Assembly (NCBI GenBank): GCA_014860725.1
Contig: JACZJD010000526.1
Span: 1 to 11,201 of the forward strand
Origin: Aquamicrobium sp.
GTDB taxonomy: Bacteria > Pseudomonadota > Alphaproteobacteria > Rhizobiales > Rhizobiaceae
Direction of reading: 5' to 3'
DNA length: 11,201 nt
Of the stretch, positions 6,578 to 11,201 are shown piece by piece. The translations under genes and the position numbers were made by a program. Under the pieces are notes generated by a model, which had not been told where the DNA came from, did not search any database, and saw only the letters and a list, made by a program, of their open reading frames with translations. Position 1 is the stretch's first letter. Each line of letters starts with the position of its first letter.

Positions 6578-7029
6578 TGGACGACGCATTCTCCGCCCTG
6601 CGCCCGCAGCCGCAGCCCGACCCGGACTCCGCGCCGTTCTGGGAGGGGCTGGCCGAAGGCCGGCTGCTGCTGCAGCAATGCATTGCCTGCGCCCGCCACC
6701 GCTTTCCTCCGGCCGAGACCTGCCCGCACTGCCGCAGCGCCGAGGCGGAATGGCAGCCCGCCGCCGGCACGGGGCGCGTCTATAGCTGGATCGTGGTGCG
6801 CCATCCAATTCCGGCGGAGGTCTTCGCGGCCGAGGTTCCGTATGTCGTGGCGCTGATCGATCTCGACGAAGGCGTGCGCATCGTCTCCAATCTCGTCGGG
6901 ATCGAGCCGGAAGCGGTGCGCGACGGCATGCCGGTGCGCGTCGTCTTCCGCGACGGCGGCGGGCGCGTGCTGCACGCCTTCCGCCCGGAGGAGGGCACCG
7001 CAGCAACCGCAGCAGGGGGAAAGACGTGA
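6574..7029 (+). CDS. Zn-ribbon/OB-fold (DUF35) acyl-CoA-associated protein
   Basis: This 151-residue protein has the DUF35 architecture: an N-terminal helix (PFWEGLAEGRLLLQQC, about 21-36), a rubredoxin-like zinc ribbon with Cys36, Cys39, Cys50 and Cys53 (CxxC-x10-CxxC), and an OB-fold domain starting at about residue 64 (GRVYSWIVVRHPI). All four zinc ligands are intact. Proteins of this class bind thiolase-fold partners and help hold the CoA substrate, as ChsH2-DUF35 does for Ltp2 in actinobacterial cholesterol degradation. The ATG at 6574 overlaps the stop of the thiolase-fold gene; a second ATG follows at once at 6577. The C-terminus ends in a low-complexity Ala/Thr/Gly tail (TAATAAGGKT) encoded by a short CCGCAGCA direct repeat. 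The gene overlaps the next by GTGA. Function as the partner subunit is inferred from order and overlap. Confidence 0.9.
   Translation: MMDDAFSALRPQPQPDPDSAPFWEGLAEGRLLLQQCIACARHRFPPAETCPHCRSAEAEWQPAAGTGRVYSWIVVRHPIPAEVFAAEVPYVVALIDLDEGVRIVSNLVGIEPEAVRDGMPVRVVFRDGGGRVLHAFRPEEGTAATAAGGKT
7014..7020 (+). promoter_or_regulatory. Ribosome-binding site supporting the GTG start at 7026
   Basis: AGGGGGA ends 5 bases before GTG at 7026. This supports the GTG over the downstream ATG codons at 7077 and 7086, which lack a comparable site. Confidence 0.55.
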
Positions 7030-8459
7030 TCGCCGAAGGGATCGAGGCCGCGCAGGCTTCGGCCATACTCGACCGTATGGGCCGCATGACGCGCGAGGAA
7101 CTGCTCGCGCTGCAGTTCGCCAAGCTGAAGCGGCAGCTCGACCGCCTCTACCACACCAACGCCTTCTATCGCGCCAGGCTCGACGCGGCCGGCGCGCAGC
7201 CGGAGCGCATCCGCTCCATGCACGACTTCCGCGAGCTGGTGCCGCTCTCCACCAAGGCCGAGTTCCTCGCCGACCAGGAGGAGCACCCGCCCTTCGGCCT
7301 CAGGGTCGGCGTGCCGCACGGCGAGATCGCGCTCGTCAACATGACCGGCGGCACCTCGGGGCAGGGGCAGGAAGTCTACGGCCGCACCTATGCCGACATC
7401 GTGGTGCAGGGCTATCTCCACGGCCTGCCCTGGTTCATGGCCGGCCTGCGGCCGGGACATTTCGCCATGAACTGCGTGCCGGCCGGCGGGCTGACCACCG
7501 GCGGCTGGGGGCCGCCCGAGGGCTTCCGCATCGCCGGTGCGGCTGCCATCCATGTCGGCGGTGCGATGACCACCGACGCCAAGATCGCGATGATGCGGCG
7601 GTTTCCCAACGTCAACTTCATCTACGCCTCCACCAACTATGTGATGACGCTCGCCGAGGGGATGCGCCGGGCGGGGATCGATCCCAGGGAAGCGTTTCCG
7701 CGCCTGAAGACGATCTTCCTCGTCGCCGAGGGCTATTCGCTCGAATGGGCGGAGCGGATGAAGGAGTTCTGGGGCGCGGCCCTGCACGAGGGCTACGGTT
7801 CGACCCAGGCGGCGGGCTTCTCCCACGTCACCTGCCGTCACGGCGTGGCGACGCCGGACGGCCGCCGCGCCATGATGCACGCGCTCGAATGGCACACGCT
7901 GATCGAGATCATCGACCCGGAGACCGGCGCGCCGGCCGAACCGGGCGAGGAAGGCGAGATCGTCGTCACCAATCTCGACATCGTCGGCGCGCCGGTGCTG
8001 CGCTTCTCCAGCCGCGACAAGGCGCGCTACCTGCCGCACCACGCCTGCTCTTGCGGACGGCCGTGGGACGGGATCGAGACCGGCACCATCGGCCGCTACG
8101 ACGACATGATGAAGATCCGCGGCAACAATGTCTGGCCGGCCGCGGTGGACGCCGCCGTCTTCGCCTTCGCCGAGGTCGAGGAATATTCCGGCCGCGTCTT
8201 CGTCGACGATGCCGGGCGCACCGACGTCGAGGTGATGGTGGCGCTGACGCCGGAGGGCGAAAGCCTCTCCGCCGACGACAGGGCGGCGCTGACGGCGCGG
8301 ATCGCCGAGAAGATCAAGGAAAGGACCAATGTGCGCATGTCGATCCGCCCGATGAGGCGGGAGGACCTGCCCAGCTTCGCCTACAAGGCGAGGCGCTGGC
8401 GCGACGAGCGCCAGGAGGGCTACAGCCGGCTCGCGCGCGGGGACGGGAAGGGAGGATGA
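7026..8459 (+). CDS. Phenylacetate-CoA ligase-like (PaaK-family) adenylate-forming CoA ligase
   Basis: This 477-residue enzyme should activate a carboxylic acid to its CoA thioester via an acyl-adenylate. PaaK-family features are present in order: an N-terminal region with LKRQLDRLYHTNAFYRARLD (34-53), the Gly/Thr-rich phosphate-binding motif NMTGGTSGQGQ (105-115), the A5-type EGYGSTQ (255-261), a CSCGRPW cysteine pair, the hinge motif GRYDDMMKIRGNNVWP (356-371), and a C-terminal FAYKARRW whose Lys454 may be the catalytic lysine. PaaK-type enzymes favour aryl or arylacetic acids, but related clades take alicyclic and terpenoid acids, so the substrate is open. The GTG start overlaps the DUF35 stop (GTGA) and is supported by a ribosome-binding site; an ATG at 7077 would shorten the N-terminus by 17 residues. 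It probably supplies the CoA ester used by the enzymes encoded upstream. Confidence 0.9.
   Translation: MIAEGIEAAQASAILDRMGRMTREELLALQFAKLKRQLDRLYHTNAFYRARLDAAGAQPERIRSMHDFRELVPLSTKAEFLADQEEHPPFGLRVGVPHGEIALVNMTGGTSGQGQEVYGRTYADIVVQGYLHGLPWFMAGLRPGHFAMNCVPAGGLTTGGWGPPEGFRIAGAAAIHVGGAMTTDAKIAMMRRFPNVNFIYASTNYVMTLAEGMRRAGIDPREAFPRLKTIFLVAEGYSLEWAERMKEFWGAALHEGYGSTQAAGFSHVTCRHGVATPDGRRAMMHALEWHTLIEIIDPETGAPAEPGEEGEIVVTNLDIVGAPVLRFSSRDKARYLPHHACSCGRPWDGIETGTIGRYDDMMKIRGNNVWPAAVDAAVFAFAEVEEYSGRVFVDDAGRTDVEVMVALTPEGESLSADDRAALTARIAEKIKERTNVRMSIRPMRREDLPSFAYKARRWRDERQEGYSRLARGDGKGG
8448..8455 (+). promoter_or_regulatory. Ribosome-binding site deciding the start of the 66-residue gene
   Basis: AAGGGAGG ends directly before an ATG at 8456, too close to serve it, but 6 bases before the ATG at 8462. 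This favours 8462 as the start. The site lies inside the 3' end of the CoA ligase gene. Confidence 0.6.
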
Positions 8460-8461
8460 GG

Positions 8462-8662
8462 ATGGAGATTGCCGAGATTGCCGCCGCTGCGCGACGGATC
8501 AGGACGGATGCGGCGGCCATCGCCGCGGCCGGCGACCAGCTTCTGGTCGGCCAGGCGATCCAGATCGGCCGGCTCGCCGAGTGGATCGAGGAAATGGCGT
8601 CGATCCCGCTCGGCCTGACGCCGGACGAGCGGCGCAGCGGAGCGCCGGAGATCGGACGATGA
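8462..8662 (+). CDS. Small alpha-helical protein of unknown function (66 aa)
   Basis: This small gene fills the space between the CoA ligase and the first short-chain dehydrogenase. I do not recognise the protein. It is 66 residues long, with no cysteine, no membrane segment and no signal peptide. Residues 2-47 look like one or two amphipathic helices rich in Ala, Ile and Arg/Glu (ends with RLAEWIEEMASIPLG), followed by a charged tail. Reality is supported by a well-placed AAGGGAGG, tight packing with the ligase stop, and an ATGA overlap with the next gene, leaving no spare bases. An alternative start at 8456 would add two residues and overlap the ligase stop. A small partner or chaperone of a neighbouring enzyme is possible, but this is a guess from position. 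Confidence 0.65.
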   Translation: MEIAEIAAAARRIRTDAAAIAAAGDQLLVGQAIQIGRLAEWIEEMASIPLGLTPDERRSGAPEIGR

Positions 8663-9435
8663 GCGGCCGGCTGGACGGGATGACGGCGCTCGTCACGGGC
8701 GCGGCGTCGGGCATCGGCAAGGCGACGGCCGAGCGCTTCGTCGCGGAGGGGGCGAACGTCGTCCTCGCCGACATCAACGAGGCCGCCGGCGCGCCACTTG
8801 CCGACGGGCTCGGCCCGCGCGCCCGCTTCGTGCGCGTCGATCACAACGACCGGGCGCAGATCCGTGCGGCGGTCGCGGCCGCGCTCGACGCCTTCGGCGC
8901 GCTCGACACTGTGGTCGCCAATGCCGGCGTGTCGTTCGCCGGCTCCGTCGACAGCGCCGACGATGCGGTGCTGGAGCGCGTCATCGGCAACAATCTCGTC
9001 GCCCAGTTCAAGGTGGCGCAGGAGGCGCTGCCCGCGCTTCGCGAGCGGGTGAAGGGCCGGCATCTTCAGGTGTCGATCCTGTTCACCGCCTCGCTCCAGA
9101 GCCTCAAGGCCAAGCCCAACTTCAGCGTCTACACCGCGTCCAAGCACGGCGTGATCGGCATGGTGCGCTCGCTGGCGCTCGAGCTCGCGCCGGCCGGCAT
9201 CCGCGTCAACGGGGTGTGCCCGACCGTCACCGACACGCCTTTGCTGCGCGAGTTCACGGTGGCGATGGCCGACGACGAGGAGGAGGCGATGCGCCGCTTC
9301 CGCGCCACCGTGCCCCTCGGCGTGATGGCCGAGCCGCGCGACGTGGCCGCGGCCTTCGCCTTCCTGGCCTCGCCGGACGCCCGGATGATCACCGGCCATG
9401 CCCTGACCGTGGACGGCGGCCAGATGGCCATGTAG
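8659..9435 (+). CDS. Short-chain dehydrogenase/reductase (classical SDR, likely NAD-dependent)
   Basis: This 258-residue cytoplasmic oxidoreductase has a complete classical SDR set: dinucleotide-binding TGAASGIG (13-20), NAG (88-90), Asn111/112, and catalytic Ser145, Tyr158 and Lys162 (YTASK). An acidic residue at the end of strand 2 (Asp38 in VVLADIN) predicts NAD(H) preference, which suits an oxidative step such as oxidation of a hydroxyacyl-CoA or of an alcohol released by cleavage. The C-terminal ALTVDGGQ (248-255) is standard for the family. The ATG overlaps the stop of the 66-residue gene (ATGA) and GGAG (8647-8650) lies 8 bases upstream. The segment HLQVSILFTASLQSLKAK before the active-site tyrosine is somewhat unusual. 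The substrate is not identifiable; FabG-like or 3-hydroxyacyl-CoA dehydrogenase labels are equally possible. Confidence 0.9.
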   Translation: MSGRLDGMTALVTGAASGIGKATAERFVAEGANVVLADINEAAGAPLADGLGPRARFVRVDHNDRAQIRAAVAAALDAFGALDTVVANAGVSFAGSVDSADDAVLERVIGNNLVAQFKVAQEALPALRERVKGRHLQVSILFTASLQSLKAKPNFSVYTASKHGVIGMVRSLALELAPAGIRVNGVCPTVTDTPLLREFTVAMADDEEEAMRRFRATVPLGVMAEPRDVAAAFAFLASPDARMITGHALTVDGGQMAM

Positions 9436-9436
9436 C

Positions 9437-9443
9437 GGAGGAG
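9437..9443 (+). promoter_or_regulatory. Ribosome-binding site deciding the start of the second SDR
   Basis: GGAGGAG lies 1 base before an ATG at 9445 and 7 bases before the ATG at 9451. The spacing favours 9451. Confidence 0.5.
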
Positions 9444-9450
9444 CATGGTC

Positions 9451-10218
9451 ATGGAGGGACCGTCGTTCAGGCTGGACGGGCAGGTCGCGCTGGTCACGGG
9501 CGCGGGCGGCGGCCTCGGCCGGCTCGCCTGCCTCGCCTATGCCGCGGCCGGGGCGTCGGTCGCCGCATCCGGCCGCGACCGCGCCAAGCTCGAGGAAACC
9601 GCGGCGCAGGTGCGCGCGGCGGGCGGCCGGGCGGAGATCGTCGTGGCCGACCTCGAGGAGAAGGGCGGCGCGCAGGCGATGGCCGACCAGACGCTCGACC
9701 GCTACGGCCGGATCGACGTGCTCCTCAACAATGCCGGCATCATGCTCGCCAAGCCGTTCATGGATTCGACGCCCGAGGAGTGGGCCCGGGTCATCGACGT
9801 CAACGTGCTCGGCGTCGCCTCCTGCTGCCGCGCCGTCATCCCCGCGATGATCGAACGCGGGCAGGGCAGCATCGTCATGATGGGGTCGATCCTGTCGCTG
9901 CGGGCCTTCGCCAACCGCAGCGCCTACGGCGTGTCGAAGGCGGGCGTCGCCAGCCTCGCCAAGGCGCTGGCCTTCGAGCTCGGCCCACACGGCATCACCG
10001 TCAACACCGTGGCGCCGACGGTGATCGAGACCGACCTCAACCGCGACCTCATCAGGACCCAGCCGCATCTCTACGACGGCGTGCTGCGCCGCACCGCGCT
10101 CGGCCGTCTCGGCGTTCCCGAGGACCTTGCGGGCCTGCTGGTGTTCCTCGCCTCGCCCGCCTCGCGCTACGTGACGGGGCAGGTGATCGGCGTCGACGGC
10201 GGCTTCCTCGCCTCCTGA
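9451..10218 (+). CDS. Short-chain dehydrogenase/reductase (classical SDR, possibly NADP-dependent)
   Basis: This is a 255-residue classical SDR, last gene of the + strand operon. Motifs are TGAGGGLG (17-24), NNAG (93-96), Asn119 in DVNVLG, and catalytic Ser146, Tyr159 and Lys163 (YGVSK). After strand 2 it reads AASGRDR (38-44), with Arg42 and no acidic residue, a pattern often linked to NADP(H). It may therefore run in the opposite redox direction to the SDR encoded upstream. The end VIGVDGGF (245-252) is typical. I chose ATG 9451 from ribosome-binding-site spacing; ATG 9445 would add Met-Val. The gene follows the first SDR by 15 bases. Its stop lies 6 bases from the stop of the converging gene. 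Sequence identity to the first SDR looks moderate, so a recent duplication is unlikely. Substrate unknown. Confidence 0.9.
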   Translation: MEGPSFRLDGQVALVTGAGGGLGRLACLAYAAAGASVAASGRDRAKLEETAAQVRAAGGRAEIVVADLEEKGGAQAMADQTLDRYGRIDVLLNNAGIMLAKPFMDSTPEEWARVIDVNVLGVASCCRAVIPAMIERGQGSIVMMGSILSLRAFANRSAYGVSKAGVASLAKALAFELGPHGITVNTVAPTVIETDLNRDLIRTQPHLYDGVLRRTALGRLGVPEDLAGLLVFLASPASRYVTGQVIGVDGGFLAS

Positions 10219-10224
10219 ACCCGA

Positions 10225-10986
10225 TCACAGCGCCGGCCACACGCCTCCGGAGACGGCGAGGATCTCGCCCGTCACGTAGGAGGATTCGTCGCTGGCGAAG
10301 AACAGCACGGCATTGGCGATGTCGCGCGGCTCGCCGAGCCGCTTGAGCAGCGGCTTGGCGGCGTAGTGCTCTAGCTCGTCCGCGCCGAGCCGGTCGAGAA
10401 CGCGCGTGCGGATGGTGCCCGGCGCGATGCAGTTGACCGTGACGTGCGGCGCAAGCTCCATCGCCAGCGTGCGCGTGAAGGAGGCGACGGCCGCCTTGGC
10501 CGCGCCGTAGTCGGAGCTGCCCGTCTCGCCGGCAAAGTTGATCGACGTCACGTTGACGATGCGGCCGGCGCCGCGCTCGACCATGCCGGGCGCGATGCGC
10601 TGGACGAGATGGAAGTTCGGCTTGAGGTTGAGGGCGAAGGTCGCGTCCCAGCGGCTTTCGCTCATGGTCAGGAACGGCTCGAACAGCGTCTGCGCGCGGA
10701 TGCCGCCGACGATGTTGGCGAGGACGTCGACCCGGCCGAACCGTTCGAGCGCGGCCTCGGCGAAGGCGGCGGCCTCGCCGGCGACGGTGAGGTCGCCGCG
10801 CACGGCCACGACACGCTTCTCGTCGCCGAGGATTTCCGCGAGCCACCCGGCGGTCTGGTCGAGCCGGCTCTGCGAGATGTCGCTGATCGCGACGCTCGCC
10901 CCTTCCTCGGCCAGCCGCTCGGCGACGGCCCCGCCCATCGGGCCGCCGGCGCCGGTGACCATGGCGATCTTTCCTTCGAGCCTCAT
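10225..10986 (-). CDS. Short-chain dehydrogenase/reductase on the converging strand
   Basis: This is a 253-residue SDR read leftward. It has a glycine-rich loop TGAGGPMGG (11-19), Asp36 after strand 2 (NAD preference likely), Asn120, Ser148, Tyr160 and Lys164 (YGAAK). Two features are atypical: the usual NNAG is replaced by ANIVGG (90-95), and the Ser-to-Tyr spacing is 12 rather than 13. The catalytic set is still complete, so activity is expected. The ATG at 10986-10984 overlaps the stop of the acyl-CoA synthetase gene on the same strand (ATGA), and a purine-rich GGAGGAGAGAG precedes it. The frame is open further upstream, but that part is an Arg-rich shadow overlapping the synthetase. It probably oxidises or reduces an intermediate of the acid activated by the synthetase; no specific substrate can be assigned. 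Confidence 0.9.
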   Translation of the reverse strand: MRLEGKIAMVTGAGGPMGGAVAERLAEEGASVAISDISQSRLDQTAGWLAEILGDEKRVVAVRGDLTVAGEAAAFAEAALERFGRVDVLANIVGGIRAQTLFEPFLTMSESRWDATFALNLKPNFHLVQRIAPGMVERGAGRIVNVTSINFAGETGSSDYGAAKAAVASFTRTLAMELAPHVTVNCIAPGTIRTRVLDRLGADELEHYAAKPLLKRLGEPRDIANAVLFFASDESSYVTGEILAVSGGVWPAL

Positions 10987-11201
10987 GCGCTCTCTCCTCC
11001 CTGTCGCGTCGGCTGCGCCTCGGCGGCGGCGCGTATCGCCTCCACCGCCTCGGGGTTGACGAGCGCGGAGAGGTCGCCCTGCGCCTCGCCGGTGAGGACG
11101 GCGCGAATGACGCGGCGCATCGTCTTCATGTTGCGGGTCTTGGGCAGGTCCGGCACGCACAGCACCCGCTCGGGCCGGAAGGCGCGGCCGAAGCCTTGCG
11201 C
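10983..11201 (-). CDS. AMP-forming acyl-CoA synthetase, C-terminal end only
   Basis: Only the last 72 residues are inside the window; the frame enters from the right edge. The visible part is the C-terminal subdomain of acetyl-CoA synthetase-like enzymes: RAFRPERVLCVPDLPKTRN followed by MKTMRRVIR, where the Lys at about visible residue 26 corresponds to the catalytic A10 lysine. The usual SGK is NMK here, as in some acyl-CoA synthetases related to acetoacetyl-CoA synthetase. The tail GDLSALVNPEAVEAIR is typical of this group in alphaproteobacteria. The true start is outside the window; the GTG at 11165 is internal. The stop overlaps the SDR start by ATGA, so the two genes are coupled. It is a second acid-activating enzyme beside the PaaK-like ligase. 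The substrate cannot be judged from this fragment. Confidence 0.85.
   Translation of the reverse strand, partial: AQGFGRAFRPERVLCVPDLPKTRNMKTMRRVIRAVLTGEAQGDLSALVNPEAVEAIRAAAEAQPTRQGGESA

Noticed and set aside
6998..7015. Short direct repeat CCGCAGCA in the DUF35 3' end.
   Set aside because: Only two copies in a GC-rich coding tail; noted as low complexity, not a functional repeat.
5297..7123. A long open frame on the minus strand (about 600 codons) opposite the thiolase-fold and DUF35 genes.
   Set aside because: It is Arg/Ala/Gly-rich with no recognisable domain, lies wholly antisense to well-supported genes, and is expected from high third-position G/C.
6780..8042. A 420-codon minus-strand frame opposite the CoA ligase.
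   Set aside because: Same type of antisense shadow; the plus-strand ligase has all its motifs in order.
8314..10068. A long minus-strand frame (about 580 codons) opposite the SDR genes.
   Set aside because: His/Asp/Arg-rich low-complexity product with no motif, antisense to two complete SDRs; a composition artefact.

Overview
The window is GC-rich, tightly packed bacterial DNA with strong third-position G/C bias. Gene content and style point to an alphaproteobacterium, most likely of the Hyphomicrobiales (Rhizobiales) type; this is inferred from protein families and composition, not from a marker gene. There are no RNA genes, CRISPR arrays, insertion sequences or phage genes. No gap between genes exceeds about 125 bases.

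Region 1 (about 2-4447, + strand) is a sulfur-linked transport operon. It holds the 3' part of an O-acetylhomoserine sulfhydrylase (metY-like), a Tat-exported NMT1/SsuA-type substrate-binding protein with four cysteines in the mature region, a permease with an extra N-terminal membrane segment, an ATPase, and a 104-residue two-helix membrane protein with a cysteine-rich loop. Spacings are 33, 14, -7 and -4 bases, so these genes are probably co-transcribed.

Region 2 (4448-4571) is the only real intergenic gap. It is AT-richer and carries a perfect 6-4-6 inverted repeat (GAATGA-CTGT-TCATTC) that resembles the operator of TetR-family fatty-acid-degradation repressors. Candidate promoter elements lie around it.

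Region 3 (4572-10218, + strand) is a seven-gene acyl-CoA catabolism operon: a crotonase-fold enzyme, a thiolase-fold protein lacking the nucleophilic cysteine and resembling Ltp2-type aldolases, its zinc-ribbon/OB-fold (DUF35) partner, a PaaK-like CoA ligase, a 66-residue protein of unknown function, and two short-chain dehydrogenases (SDRs). Several junctions are ATGA or GTGA overlaps. The simplest reading is activation of a carboxylic acid to its CoA thioester, hydration of an enoyl-CoA, retro-aldol cleavage by the Ltp-like/DUF35 pair, and redox handling of the carbonyl or alcohol products by the SDRs. The substrate cannot be read from the sequence.

Region 4 (10225-11201, - strand) is a converging operon: the C-terminal end of an AMP-forming acyl-CoA synthetase, then a third SDR overlapping it by ATGA. 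The two operons meet tail to tail with only 6 bases between stop codons.
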